NCBI GenBank assembly: GCA_913776615.1
Contig: CAJYPK010000003.1
Coordinates: 1-64,000, forward strand
DNA length: 64,000 bases
Origin: an uncultured Hymenobacter sp.
Lineage (GTDB): Bacteria > Bacteroidota > Bacteroidia > Cytophagales > Hymenobacteraceae
Reading direction: 5' to 3'
The notes beneath the pieces were generated by a model. The model worked only from the letters and a program-made list of their open reading frames with translations. It was not told the origin of the DNA and searched no databases. Shown piece by piece: positions 25,716-34,709 of this stretch. The position numbers and the translations under genes are program-made. Position 1 is the first letter of the stretch, and every line of letters starts with the position of its first letter.

Positions 25716-26840
25716 ATGTCTTTTTCGCCCGAAACCAACATCTACACGCCCCGCCAGCGCTACCTATTGCTCATCATCACCTTGGTAGTACTAGGCCTGC
25801 TGGCGCTTTACGGCCTGTTGGGCTACCTCACGGCTTTTCTGGGGGCGGGCATTCTGTATGTGGTACTCCGGCCGTGGTTTACAGCGTTGGTGCACAAGCG
25901 CAAATGGAACCGGCCGCTCGTCACCGTGCTGCTGTTGCTGTTCGCGGTGGTGGTGCTTATTATTCCGTTTTTTGCCCTCACCTCGCTGCTCATCGATAAG
26001 GTGCGGATAGTGGCCCAGAACACCGACCAGATCCTGGCTACCGTGCAGGGCATTGAGCGAAAACTGGGTGTGCAGGTAACCCAACAGGCGCAGGTGCGTC
26101 AGCTATTGCAGCAAGGAGCCGCCAAAGTGAGCCAGTGGATCCCGACGCTGGCCAGCAGCGTGCTCAACATTATCGTGGTGGTGGGGCTGATGCTATTCAC
26201 GATGTACTACCTCTTCATGCAGGAGGAGACGTTTCTGGCCGGGCTGCGTCGCTACCTGCCCTTCCGGGAGAAAACGTTGGAGGAGCTGAGTGAGTCGCTA
26301 CGCAATAACGTGAATGCCAACGTACTGGGGCAGGGGCTAGTAGCCCTGGTGCAGGGCCTGCTCACCGGGATTACGCTGTGGATATTCGGGGTACCCAGCC
26401 CGGGATTCTGGACGGTCATCGCGTTTTTCATGGCGTTTATTCCGGTACTGGGTACGCCGCTGGTGTGGGGGCCGGCCGCGCTGTATCAGTTTGCGCAGGG
26501 GCACAGCGGCCAGGGAATAGGAATTCTGATAGTGGGCGTGGTAGTAATTATCAATATTGACAACCTATTGCGCATCTGGCTGGCCAAGTACATGGGCGAC
26601 ATTCACCCGTGGGTAACGCTGGTAGGCCTGACGCTGGGCGTAGAGATTTTTGGGATTGTGGGGCTGGTTATCGGGCCGCTGCTGCTCTCTTATTTGATTG
26701 TGCTGATGCAGGTGTTTGCGCGCGAAAACCGCGTGCTGTCGCACTTGCTGCCCGACTCCGCTACGGCCAAGGCCGAGGAGGTTGTGGACGAAGCCGTGCA
26801 GCGCCGGGATGAGATAGAGGAAATTCGCCGGACAAAATAG
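25716..26840 (+). CDS. AI-2E family (PerM/YtvI-like) membrane permease
   Basis: A 374-residue integral membrane protein. Two helices occur near the N-terminus (LLLIITLVVLGLLALYGLLG, LVTVLLLLFAVVVLIIPFFA). A soluble helical loop of about 75-150 residues follows, then a hydrophobic C-terminal half including FWTVIAFFMAFIPVLGTPLV and the conserved PWVTLVGLTLGVEIFGIVGLVIGPLL. That P-x2-GLxxG-x-FGxxGxxxGP pattern is the hallmark of this family, whose members export AI-2 or drive Na+/H+ exchange, so the substrate is not fixed. The ATG giving MSFSPETN is preferred over an upstream GTG. It stands alone behind the atpC terminator. Confidence 0.9.
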   Translation: MSFSPETNIYTPRQRYLLLIITLVVLGLLALYGLLGYLTAFLGAGILYVVLRPWFTALVHKRKWNRPLVTVLLLLFAVVVLIIPFFALTSLLIDKVRIVAQNTDQILATVQGIERKLGVQVTQQAQVRQLLQQGAAKVSQWIPTLASSVLNIIVVVGLMLFTMYYLFMQEETFLAGLRRYLPFREKTLEELSESLRNNVNANVLGQGLVALVQGLLTGITLWIFGVPSPGFWTVIAFFMAFIPVLGTPLVWGPAALYQFAQGHSGQGIGILIVGVVVIINIDNLLRIWLAKYMGDIHPWVTLVGLTLGVEIFGIVGLVIGPLLLSYLIVLMQVFARENRVLSHLLPDSATAKAEEVVDEAVQRRDEIEEIRRTK

Positions 26841-26999
26841 GTAATCCCAGTTACCGGCGACGAGCAACTTTTTAGGTGCCGAAGAAAAAAACGAAATCAC
26901 TTAAATAGCAGAAAAGTAGCTATTTATTATGAGTTGTTCCGGCGAACGCAGCGAGTAGCGTACGTAATCAGTACCCTACGTTCAGTTACCTTCGCTCTC

Positions 27000-28151
27000 A
27001 TGGATCTGACCCCAATTCACCCGAAGGTTACCCCGATTTATCAGACCTCGGTCTTTAAGTTCAGCTCGCTGGCCGAGCTGGAGGAATACTACACTGCTCC
27101 CGACCATGGGGGCATGTACGGCTACTCACGCTCCGAGCACCCCAATTCCGACGAGCTAGTGGCCGAAGTGGCCCGCCTCGAAGGGGCCGCCGGAGGTGGC
27201 GTAGCCACTGGCGCGGGCTTAGCCGGGCTGCTGGCCGCCGTGCTGGCTACGTGCCAGGCTGGCGATCACGTACTGTGCCCCGCTGAGCTTTACGGTGGTT
27301 CGGTAGTGCTGCTTTCCAACGAACTCAGCCGCCTGGGCATTGAGACGAGCTACGTACCGCTGGCCGAACTCTACGATGTGGCCCGGCACCGTCGCCCCAA
27401 TACCAAGCTGGTGCTGGCCGAAGTGCTTAGCAACCCATTGCTGACCGTGCTCGACGGCCCGCGCCTGGCCCAGGCGTGCCAGCAGGAAGGTATTTTGCTG
27501 CTCATCGACAGTTCGTTTACCTCGCCCATCCTGACCCAGCCACTGGGCTGGGGGGCCGATATGGTGTGGCACTCCGCTACTAAATACTTAGGTGGGCACT
27601 CGGATCTAACCGCGGGGGTAGTAGTGGCTCGCGACCCCGCCCTGGGCAAGCGCCTGCGTCAGATTGCTACCAACCTCGGCCTCATGCTGGCCCCGCTCGA
27701 CAGCTGGCTGGCCGTGCGCGGCCTCAAAACGCTACGTCTGCGGATGCGTCAACACTCCGAAAACGCCATGGTGATTGCCCGGTTTCTGGCCGATATGCCC
27801 GCCGTAGCGCAGGTATTTTATCCCGGCTTGGATACCCACCCCGGTCACGACCTGGCGGCTCACCAGCTACTAGGCGGCCTCTACGGCGGGATGCTCAGCA
27901 TCCGGCTGGCCGACGATTCGGCGGCGGCCGTGGATGCCTTTATCCAGAAAAGCAAACTGTTTCCCCTGGCTCCGTCGCTGGCGGGCGTGCAGTCGTCGTG
28001 CTCTTACCCGGCGGCTACTTCGCACCGGGGCCTCACGCCGGCCCAGCGGGTATTGCTGGGCATTACGCCCGGCGTAATCCGGCTGAGCGTGGGGATTGAA
28101 GAAGTGGCTGACTTGCTCGTAGATTTGGAGCAGGCGCTGGGCGAGGGCTAA
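27000..28151 (+). CDS. PLP-dependent trans-sulfuration enzyme (Cys/Met metabolism family)
   Basis: The 383 residues belong to the cystathionine gamma-synthase/lyase and methionine gamma-lyase group. The PLP lysine is K195 in HSATKYLGGHSDLTAG. The N-terminal YQTSVFKFSS, the aromatic YGYSRSEHPNSDELVAEVARLEGA and the C-terminal SLAGVQSSCSYPAATSHRGL with LSVGIEEVADLLVDL are all family signatures. The position normally SLGG at the substrate loop reads SLAG. The exact reaction (synthase, gamma-lyase or methionine lyase) cannot be settled by reading. It has no operon partner; a bidirectional terminator follows. Confidence 0.92.
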   Translation: MDLTPIHPKVTPIYQTSVFKFSSLAELEEYYTAPDHGGMYGYSRSEHPNSDELVAEVARLEGAAGGGVATGAGLAGLLAAVLATCQAGDHVLCPAELYGGSVVLLSNELSRLGIETSYVPLAELYDVARHRRPNTKLVLAEVLSNPLLTVLDGPRLAQACQQEGILLLIDSSFTSPILTQPLGWGADMVWHSATKYLGGHSDLTAGVVVARDPALGKRLRQIATNLGLMLAPLDSWLAVRGLKTLRLRMRQHSENAMVIARFLADMPAVAQVFYPGLDTHPGHDLAAHQLLGGLYGGMLSIRLADDSAAAVDAFIQKSKLFPLAPSLAGVQSSCSYPAATSHRGLTPAQRVLLGITPGVIRLSVGIEEVADLLVDLEQALGEG

Positions 28152-28174
28152 TCTACCGCCCGGTGCTCATGCGC

Positions 28175-28213
28175 AAAAAGGCCCGGCCTCATCAAGTGAG
28201 GCCGGGCCTTTTT
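28175..28213. terminator. Bidirectional terminator between convergent genes
   Basis: AAAAAGGCCCGGCCTCA and TGAGGCCGGGCCTTTTT form a long perfect stem with a short loop, 24 bases past one stop and 19 bases past the other. Confidence 0.95.
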
Positions 28214-28231
28214 GCTTGTTAAGAAGTGAAC

Positions 28232-28789
28232 CTACAGCTTGTTCGAGATCTGGTCGGAAAGCTGGCGAGCGGTGCGTAGGGTTTGAAACTCACCCTGCTG
28301 CGAGCGAATAGTGAGCTTGTCGTCGAGCGTGAAGGAGGAGCGTATTTGCTCATAACGGGCGTTGAGGCTACTAAGCACGGCGGCAGCGCGCTCCCAGTCG
28401 GCTGGCTTCCAGCCCGAGCGCTCGGTGCGGACCGTTTCGATAAACTCGTTGTAGAGGCGCAGCAGCTGCGGAGCCGTGGCGGTACTCACCACGACTTTTT
28501 CGCGCAGGAAGCTCGAAACGGCCGTGTCGCTGGCAGCGCGAGTCGGGGTGGAACTGTCTTCGGTGCGGGTGCTGCTGCTGCTGCTGGTAGTGGAGCTAGC
28601 CGCGGTTCCGCTTGCGGCGGTCCCGGCGGGCACGTTATAGGTGCGCGTGGTACGCCGGACGACCTTGCCCGTGGCTGGGTCGAGTTCCTCGACGGTTTCC
28701 TTTACTTCCTGGGTAGCGGGTTTGGTTTGGGCGGCGGCGCCCAGTGGAGCGGCCAAGGCCAGGATGGCCAGCCAGAAAAGGCGTTTCAT
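28232..28789 (-). CDS. Uncharacterised secreted protein
   Basis: The 185-residue product starts with a signal peptide (MKRLFWLAILALAAPLGAAA, cut near 21). A first mature part is Thr/Ser-rich (VEELDPATGKVVRRTTRTYN, then a Ser/Thr tract at about 65-90). The remaining C-terminal half is helical (SSFLREKVVVSTATAPQLLR, WKPADWERAAAVLSSLNARY, SQQGEFQTLRTARQLSDQIS). It probably resides in the periplasm. No family is recognised. The chosen ATG is the one right before the signal peptide. Confidence 0.65.
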   Translation of the reverse strand: MKRLFWLAILALAAPLGAAAQTKPATQEVKETVEELDPATGKVVRRTTRTYNVPAGTAASGTAASSTTSSSSSTRTEDSSTPTRAASDTAVSSFLREKVVVSTATAPQLLRLYNEFIETVRTERSGWKPADWERAAAVLSSLNARYEQIRSSFTLDDKLTIRSQQGEFQTLRTARQLSDQISNKL

Positions 28790-29100
28790 AAGTAAGGCGT
28801 GAGCAGTAAGGCGAATTGCGTGCATAGGGGCGATGGCAGTTTGGCACACTTCTATTCAAGAAACAGGCCAAGCCGGAGCCATGCGGGTTTTAACGGCTGA
28901 GCGCGGCTGGTGGTCGAAATTTCCAGGCCTGACTTAGTCAAAATGTAAGTTGACAAGGGGCGGGCTGAGTAGTGTATGGGGGTATTTGAGGGGCCGTGCT
29001 GGCTGCCTTGTCGGTGCTAGCTTACCTGACGTAGGGCAAGCTAAAGCTTACTCTACTGGGGGCCGGGACCATCTCGGACGAAGTGACGACCTTTGCTTCG
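28790..29100. other. Intergenic region, 311 bases, between divergent genes
   Basis: It must hold the promoters of the secreted-protein gene (minus) and the LRR-kinase gene (plus). I see no clear TAnnTTTG motif, repeat element or small gene. Confidence 0.5.
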
Positions 29101-30426
29101 ATGCACACCTTAGAAGACCTGCGGGCTGGTAAGCTGGCTGGCACGCGCCGCCTCGACTTATCGGCTGGCCTCACCGAATTTCCCGAAGAAATATTCGACC
29201 TGGCCGACTCGCTCGAAATCCTCAATTTATCCGGCAATCACCTCACAACGCTGCCCGCCAACCTGGGCAGCCTGCACCGGCTGGAGGTGATTTTTTGCTC
29301 CGATAATCAGTTTGCCGTTCTGCCCGAAGTGCTGGGGCAATGCCCCAGCCTGCGGATGGTGGGCTTCAAGGCCAATAAAATCCATACGCTGCCCGCCGCC
29401 GCGCTGCCCCCGGCCCTGCGCTGGCTTATTCTCACCGATAATGAGCTACGCAGTTTGCCGGCCGAAATTGGCCAGTGCCAGTACTTGCAAAAGCTAATGC
29501 TGGCGGGCAATCAGCTTACCCAGCTACCCGCTACGCTGGCCAACTGCTCCCGACTGGAACTGCTGCGCATCGCCGCCAACCGGCTGGCTACGCTGCCGGA
29601 GTGGCTGCTGGCTATGCCGCGGCTGGCTTGGCTAGCCTACGCTGGTAACCCCGCCGGGCAGGCGGCGGAAGCGGCCGCCGTGGCGCGGCACCCCATCGGC
29701 ACCATTGCCTGGGCAACGCTCACGCTGCACCAGCAACTGGGCGAAGGGGCCTCGGGCATTATCTCGCGGGCGGGCTGGCAGCCCGGCGGGGGGCCAGCCA
29801 AGGAGGTTGCAGTCAAAATTTTTAAAGGAGCCGTGACGAGCGACGGCTTACCGCGCTGCGAAATGGCCGCTTGCATCGCGGCGGGCCAGCATCCCAACTT
29901 AATTGGGGTAGAGGGTAAAATCAGTCACCATCCGGCAGAAGCCGAGGGCTTGGTTCTGGAGTTGATAGACCCCGCGTTTGGCAATCTGGCCGGACCACCG
30001 AGCCTGGCCAGCTGCACGCGCGACGTGTACGCGCCCGGCACAACGTTTACGCTGGCGGCGGCCTTACGGCTGGCCCACGGTATTGCTGCCGCGGCGGCGC
30101 ACTTGCACGCACAGGGGATTCTGCACGGCGATTTATACGCGCACAACATCTTGGCCACGGCTACCGGCGCGGCCCTGCTAGGCGATTTTGGCGCGGCCAG
30201 TTTCTTCGATCCTAGCGGGCCGGCTGCTGGCCTGTGCCAGCTGGAAGCGCGGGCCTTCGGCTGCTTGCTCGAAGAGCTGGTGGCGCATTGCCCGGCCGGC
30301 GACCCTGCCCCGCTGGCTGCGCTGCTTGCCTTACAGCAGCGGTGCACGCAGCCGGAAGTAAGCCAGCGACCATTTTTCCCGGAGATAGAAACGACTCTGG
30401 CAAACCTGCTGGCCGCAGTGGGCTAG
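29101..30426 (+). CDS. Leucine-rich-repeat protein fused to a protein-kinase-like domain
   Basis: Residues 15-170 contain about seven leucine-rich repeats of 21-23 residues (LEILNLSGNHLTTLPANLGS, LRWLILTDNELRSLPAEIGQ). Residues 190-435 resemble a eukaryote-type protein kinase: a glycine loop GEGASGIISR, the ATP-binding Lys in EVAVKIF near 237, HGDLYAHN near 341 in place of HRDxxxxN, and GDFGAAS near 361 with an intact DFG. The catalytic Asp and metal-binding Asn and Asp are thus kept, while the HRD Arg is Gly. It has no signal peptide or membrane helix, so it is cytoplasmic. It probably phosphorylates or senses a partner bound by the LRR. ATG at 29101 is preferred to a GTG six codons earlier. 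The gene overlaps the convergent aminotransferase gene by four bases. Confidence 0.85.
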   Translation: MHTLEDLRAGKLAGTRRLDLSAGLTEFPEEIFDLADSLEILNLSGNHLTTLPANLGSLHRLEVIFCSDNQFAVLPEVLGQCPSLRMVGFKANKIHTLPAAALPPALRWLILTDNELRSLPAEIGQCQYLQKLMLAGNQLTQLPATLANCSRLELLRIAANRLATLPEWLLAMPRLAWLAYAGNPAGQAAEAAAVARHPIGTIAWATLTLHQQLGEGASGIISRAGWQPGGGPAKEVAVKIFKGAVTSDGLPRCEMAACIAAGQHPNLIGVEGKISHHPAEAEGLVLELIDPAFGNLAGPPSLASCTRDVYAPGTTFTLAAALRLAHGIAAAAAHLHAQGILHGDLYAHNILATATGAALLGDFGAASFFDPSGPAAGLCQLEARAFGCLLEELVAHCPAGDPAPLAALLALQQRCTQPEVSQRPFFPEIETTLANLLAAVG

Positions 30427-31553
30427 GCCAGCGCCTCACGTACGGTTTTAACTACGCGGCGCAGGTCGTCGTCGCTCATGGCCGTGCCGCTGGGCAGGCA
30501 TAGGCCGCGGGCAAACAAATCGGCGCACACCGCGCCACCGTACATGGGGGCCTCGGCAAAAAGCGGCTGCAAATGCAGCGGCTTCCACAGGGGGCGGCTT
30601 TCGATGTTGCGCGTTTCGAGGTGTTGGCGCACGCTTTCGGGCGTGGCAGCCGTGGCGGCGGGGTTGAGCAGCAGCGTGGTAAGCCAGCGGTTGGCGAAGG
30701 CCCCGACCGGTTCGGGAGCGGGGGCCAGCGACAGGCCGGGCAGGCCTGCCAGGTGTTCGCGGTACCAGTGGAAAATCTCGCGGCGGCGCTTTACGCGGTC
30801 GGGTAGCAGCTCCATTTGCCCCCGGCCGATGCCGGCTAGCAGATTAGAAAGCCGGTAGTTGAAGCCCACCTCGGAGTGCTGGTAATGCGGGGCCGGGTCT
30901 TTGGCTTGGGTGGCCAGGAAGCGGGCGCGTCGGGCCAGCTCGGGGTCGGTCGTTACGAGGGCGCCGCCACCGCTGGTAGTCAGTATTTTATTGCCGTTGA
31001 ATGAAAAAATGCCCACGTGGCCGAAGCTGCCCAGCGGCTGCTTCTGCCAGCAGGAGCCCAGCGCCTCGGCAGCGTCTTCGAGCACGGGTAGATTATATTC
31101 GGCGGCCAGGGCCAATAGCTCAGATAGCTTGGCTGGCATCCCGTAGAGGTGCACGAGCAGTAGCGCCTTGGGTGGCTTGCCCAGGCGGTAGCGGTCAGCG
31201 AGGGCCTCGCGTAGGCGCTCGGGGCACATGTTCCAGGTATCGGCTTCACTATCGACGAATATCGGCGTGGCACCGCAGTACAGAATTGCATTGGCGGTAG
31301 CCACAAACGTGAAGGAGGGGCACAGCACCTCGTCACCCGGGCCTACGCCCAGCAGCAGTAGGCCCAGGTGCAGGGCTGCCGTACCCGAGCTCAGCGCGAC
31401 GCAGTGCGGTACACCCACCGCCGCACTGATGTCGGCCTCAAAGCCATCGAGGTTGGGGCCGACGGGGGCTACCCAGTTGTCTTCCACCGCCTTGTGCAGG
31501 TAGTTGAGCTCGTGACGGCCCAGGTGGGGCGGGGAAAGATAAATGCGGTCCAC
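30423..31553 (-). CDS. DegT/DnrJ/EryC1-family sugar aminotransferase
   Basis: A PLP-dependent enzyme of 376 residues that transaminates a nucleotide-linked keto-sugar (PglE, WecE and similar). PLP Lys is K189 in SFNGNKILTTSGGG. Other marks are SSGTAALHLGLLLLGVGPGD (56-75), CPSFTFVATANAI (78-90) and LEDAAEALGS (158-167). The start is GTG, four bases from a heptad repeat element. Together with the downstream acetyltransferase gene on the same strand it resembles the PglE-PglD pair of N,N'-diacetylbacillosamine synthesis, or a similar 4-amino-sugar route. Its product would feed surface polysaccharide or glycoprotein. In this order the acetyltransferase gene (31645-32352) lies upstream. Confidence 0.93.
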   Translation of the reverse strand: MDRIYLSPPHLGRHELNYLHKAVEDNWVAPVGPNLDGFEADISAAVGVPHCVALSSGTAALHLGLLLLGVGPGDEVLCPSFTFVATANAILYCGATPIFVDSEADTWNMCPERLREALADRYRLGKPPKALLLVHLYGMPAKLSELLALAAEYNLPVLEDAAEALGSCWQKQPLGSFGHVGIFSFNGNKILTTSGGGALVTTDPELARRARFLATQAKDPAPHYQHSEVGFNYRLSNLLAGIGRGQMELLPDRVKRRREIFHWYREHLAGLPGLSLAPAPEPVGAFANRWLTTLLLNPAATAATPESVRQHLETRNIESRPLWKPLHLQPLFAEAPMYGGAVCADLFARGLCLPSGTAMSDDDLRRVVKTVREALA

Positions 31554-31557
31554 GGGG

Positions 31558-31654
31558 GAGTTATGAGTTAGAAATTATGAGTTATGAGTTAGAAATTATG
31601 AGTTGAAAGCTGGGTGAAACAACTTCTAACTCATAATTTCTAACTCATAACTCC
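31558..31654. repeat. ATGAGTT heptad element between glycan genes
   Basis: Two inverted arms (31558-31604 and 31620-31654) of ATGAGTT and AGAAATT units. The right arm supplies the last codons and stop (GAG TTA TGA) of the acetyltransferase gene on the minus strand, just as at the histidine kinase at 1799. Confidence 0.92.
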
Positions 31655-32352
31655 GACTTGCCAGTAGGTTTGGCGGGTACCCCTACGGCGGTGCAGTGCG
31701 CGGGTAGGTCGCGTACTACCACGGCGCCCGCGCCCACGGTGGTGCCTGCCGCTATGGTTACCTGGTGAATAACGGTGGCATTAGTGCCTAAGTATACGCC
31801 CGTTGCAAGGCTTGCGCCGCCACCCACGTTGGCGTGCGGCATGAGCGAGCAAAAATCTTCGAGCACGCTGTCGTGGCCCAGGGTACAGCCCAGGTTGAGT
31901 AACACAAAGCGCCCCAGGGTGATATCGCAGGTGAGGATGCAGCCGCGCTGAATGATGCAGCCTGCGCCGAGCGTCACGCGCTGCTCGGGACGTAAGTCAA
32001 CGGTCGGGTGCACCAGGGTCGGAAACGACAAGTGCGGCGAGGTAAGCCGGCTCACCACGGCGGCCCGGCCGGCGCTGCTACCCACGGCCACGGCCACCGC
32101 CAGGGGGCTAGCCACGGCGTTGAGGTCGGCCAGGGTGCCGAGGTAGGGGAGGCTACCCACGGTAGGTACGGCGGGGACGCGGTCATCGTAGAAGCCGCGT
32201 ACGTCCCAGCGGGCACCGGCCGCGTTGAGCTGGCTGATGAGCAGGGCCACTTCGCGCCCTAAGCCGCCAGCCCCGGCAATGACTAGCGGCCGCAGGGGCG
32301 CTAGGTCATCGTCGGGGCTGGCTTCGTATTCCGAAAAAAATAATTGGGTCAT
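31645..32352 (-). CDS. NeuD/PglD-type sugar O/N-acetyltransferase
   Basis: The 235-residue enzyme has a Rossmann-like N-terminus (PLVIAGAGGLGREVALLISQ, 21-40) that binds the nucleotide sugar and a C-terminal left-handed beta-helix of hexapeptide repeats (VTLGAGCIIQRGCILTCDIT, GVYLGTNATVIHQVTIAAGT) that binds acetyl-CoA. The catalytic His is probably in NLGCTLGHDSVLEDF. It would acetylate an amino-sugar and fits with the neighbouring aminotransferase. Unusually, the first 20 residues are an acidic extension (FFSEYEASPDDDLAPLR). The C-terminal Glu-Leu and the stop are repeat-derived. Confidence 0.9.
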   Translation of the reverse strand: MTQLFFSEYEASPDDDLAPLRPLVIAGAGGLGREVALLISQLNAAGARWDVRGFYDDRVPAVPTVGSLPYLGTLADLNAVASPLAVAVAVGSSAGRAAVVSRLTSPHLSFPTLVHPTVDLRPEQRVTLGAGCIIQRGCILTCDITLGRFVLLNLGCTLGHDSVLEDFCSLMPHANVGGGASLATGVYLGTNATVIHQVTIAAGTTVGAGAVVVRDLPAHCTAVGVPAKPTGKSEL

Positions 32353-32387
32353 AGCAACGCGCCGCCAGGCGCGTTGCCGGGCAGAGA

Positions 32388-33704
32388 TTAGGCCGCCAGC
32401 AGGGTTTCGCCGTGCTGGCTGGTATCGAGGCCGTGGGTTTCGTTTTCGGCATTTACCCGAATGGGAACGATAAAGTTAGTAGCCCGGTACAAAAGCCACG
32501 AGCCGCCGAAGGTAAATGCCCCCACCACTACCAAGGTAAGCAGGTGATAATAAAGGAGCGTTGGTCCGCCACCCGTAAACAAGCCGCCCTTCTGGGCAAA
32601 GAGCGCAGTGGCTAGCATCCCTACGATGCCGCCCACGCCGTGGCACGGAAATACGTCGAGCGTATCGTCGAGCGTAGTGCGGTTTTTCAGGATAACGGCC
32701 CCGAAGCTCACGCCCGACGCCAGAATGCCAATGGTAATGGCCGGCCCGTAGGTAACGTAGCCCGCGGCTGGGGTGATTGCTACCAAGCCTACCACGGCCC
32801 CAATCGCCGCGCCCATGGCCGAGGGCCGTTGCCCGCGCGAGGCTTCGAGTACCATCCAAGTGAGCATAGCCGCGGCCGAGGCGAAGTGCGTGGTTACGAA
32901 GGCTTGCACGGCCTGAGCATTGGCACCCAGTGCTGAGCCGGCATTGAAGCCAAACCAGCCGAACCACAGCAGACCGGTGCCCAGAATAACGAACGGAATG
33001 TTGACCGGTGCGTGGGCGTGGCCGTCGAGGTGCACCCGGCGACGGCCGATGGCCAGCGCCCCGGCCAGCGCCGCGAAGCCCGCCGAAATATGCACTACCG
33101 TGCCGCCCGCAAAATCCAGCACGCCCCACTTAAACAGGAAGCCCTGCGGGTGCCAAGCCCAGTGAGCCAGCGGGCAGTAGATGCACAGGCTGAAAAAGCA
33201 GATGAAAATGAGGTAGCCCCAGAAGCGGATGCGCTCGGCAAAGCCACCCGTGATGAGAGCCGGGGTAATAATGGCGAATTTGAGCTGAAACGCGGCAAAC
33301 AGTACCAGCGGCAGCCCCGCGCCCAGCGTGGGGTGGGGGGCAGTCCCCACGTTGTTGAACATGAAAAACGTGCGCGGGTCGCCAATTACCCCGCCGATGT
33401 CATCGCCGAAGGCCAGCGAGAAGCCCACTACGTACCACAGCAGCGAAATGACCCCCAGCGAAATAAAACTCTGGAGCATGGTCGAAATAATGTTGCCCCG
33501 GTTGACCATGCCACCGTAGAAAAAAGCCAGGCCGGGCGTCATCAGCAGCACCAAGGCGGTGGAAACCAGCATCCAGGCTACGTCGGCCGCCTGTAGGGTA
33601 TTGGGAGCCGCGTCGGGATGATAATGGGGGGCAAAGGCGGCCAGCAGGGCTAGCATGACCAAAACTGCCAGGGAGGGGCGAGCGAGCAGCTGTTTACGCG
33701 ACAT
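32388..33704 (-). CDS. amt: Ammonium transporter, Amt family
   Basis: A 438-residue channel protein for NH3/NH4+ uptake across the inner membrane, with an N-terminal signal sequence and about 11 helices. Family marks are LMTPGLAFFYGGMVNRGNII, DFAGGTVVHISAGFAALAGA (with the pore-lining first His), GWFGFNAGSALGAN, and DDTLDVFPCHGVGGIVGMLA with the second pore-lining His. The C-terminal cytosolic tail GLDTSQHGETLLA is where a PII protein would dock. No glnK-like gene is next to it, which is the usual partner. It faces the acetyltransferase gene at 35 bases' distance on the same strand but has a 270-base leader upstream with no clear promoter. Confidence 0.97.
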   Translation of the reverse strand: MSRKQLLARPSLAVLVMLALLAAFAPHYHPDAAPNTLQAADVAWMLVSTALVLLMTPGLAFFYGGMVNRGNIISTMLQSFISLGVISLLWYVVGFSLAFGDDIGGVIGDPRTFFMFNNVGTAPHPTLGAGLPLVLFAAFQLKFAIITPALITGGFAERIRFWGYLIFICFFSLCIYCPLAHWAWHPQGFLFKWGVLDFAGGTVVHISAGFAALAGALAIGRRRVHLDGHAHAPVNIPFVILGTGLLWFGWFGFNAGSALGANAQAVQAFVTTHFASAAAMLTWMVLEASRGQRPSAMGAAIGAVVGLVAITPAAGYVTYGPAITIGILASGVSFGAVILKNRTTLDDTLDVFPCHGVGGIVGMLATALFAQKGGLFTGGGPTLLYYHLLTLVVVGAFTFGGSWLLYRATNFIVPIRVNAENETHGLDTSQHGETLLAA

Positions 33705-33974
33705 AAAGTGATAGAATAGCTAAATGACCTGTGCGAAGATAGGGCATTTAGCAATTATTAGCCTAGTAAAAATAAAAAGACCCTCAAAAACGATGCGTTT
33801 TTAGCGAAATGACTAGGAAAATGGTAAGTTGCCCCCTGTTGTAAGGGGTATTGCTGAACATAAGCAGCACAGTGGGTAGCATTCGGTGAGCGGAGACAAC
33901 CCTACGCTGAAGCCGGCGTTAGAAAAATGGACCATGTGGTCATTATTCAGCCTTATAACTAGCTGCCATCCATT

Positions 33975-34223
33975 ATGACACACAAAAAAAAATGGGCTAT
34001 TCTAGCTCCCAGTGGCCTGATGCTCATCGGGGCCGGGGCCTGTCTCATTAGCTGGGCCGGCGCGCTCAAAGAAAAAGGAACGTCTACTACCAACTGGGTT
34101 GTTGCGGGCACCGGGGCCCTCGCGGTGTTTAATGCTGGCATCAGCGTTTTTGGCCAAAGCGTGGTAGAGCGTGTTCTCCACGAGGTACGGGAGCGGACCC
34201 CGGCATCTACCCCGGGGAACTGA
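33975..34223 (+). CDS. Small two-helix membrane protein
   Basis: The 82 residues contain two predicted membrane helices (WAILAPSGLMLIGAGACLIS and NWVVAGTGALAVFNAGISVF) and short charged ends. The starting MTHKKKW suggests an N-in topology. A clear terminator follows 30 bases later. No family is recognised. Confidence 0.65.
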   Translation: MTHKKKWAILAPSGLMLIGAGACLISWAGALKEKGTSTTNWVVAGTGALAVFNAGISVFGQSVVERVLHEVRERTPASTPGN

Positions 34224-34251
34224 GGGGCTGGCCCCGGTAACCCCGTAACAC

Positions 34252-34284
34252 AAAAAAAGCCCTGACCAGCGTCAGGGCTTTTTT
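34252..34284. terminator. Bidirectional terminator
   Basis: AAAAAAAGCCCTGAC and GTCAGGGCTTTTTT form a perfect stem around a 4-base loop between two convergent small genes. Confidence 0.95.
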
Positions 34285-34310
34285 GTGTTGTGACTTGACA
34301 AATAGCTAAA

Positions 34311-34583
34311 CTATTCGGTTTTGTCTTCCATTTTCTTGGTGCCACGCTTGAGGCCACGGCCAACTTTCTGGGTGCCTTTTTTAATGCCGCGGCCGGCTTT
34401 CTTAGCTACGTTGCCAGCGGCGTCGGCGGTGTTGTCGAGGGCTTGGCCCACGTTGGTTTTACCGGTTTTGGTCACCACTTTCTTGGTGCCGTTATCGCGT
34501 ACTTTTACTTCGGTTTCGGGGGTTTGGGCAATCGCGGCGGTGGTGAAAGCACAGGCAGCGAGCAGCAACATTACTTTTTTCAT
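34311..34583 (-). CDS. Small secreted Lys/Gly-rich protein
   Basis: The 90-residue product has a signal peptide (MKKVMLLLAACAFTTAAIA, cleavage before QTPET). The mature 70 residues are strongly basic: KVRDNGTKKVVTKTGKTNVG, then KKAGRGIKKGTQKVGRGLKR. A repeated motif AGRGIKKGTQK/VGRGLKRGTKK is visible. It may bind envelope polyanions, but this is inference from charge. It has no recognised family. Confidence 0.65.
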   Translation of the reverse strand: MKKVMLLLAACAFTTAAIAQTPETEVKVRDNGTKKVVTKTGKTNVGQALDNTADAAGNVAKKAGRGIKKGTQKVGRGLKRGTKKMEDKTE

Positions 34584-34709
34584 GGCTGAAAGAGGGGAAA
34601 GGTGTTTTCGAGGCCTTCTACGCGACAACAGGAGGGGAGTTGTCGCGGGCGGTCTCTCCTCTTTCAAAGGCCGTGCCAGATGATTTGCAACTTGTCGAAA
34701 GCGCGTTAG

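Noticed and set aside
33705..33974. A PII (glnK) gene next to the ammonium transporter
   Set aside because: I looked because amt usually has this neighbour. The 270 bases hold no such reading frame.
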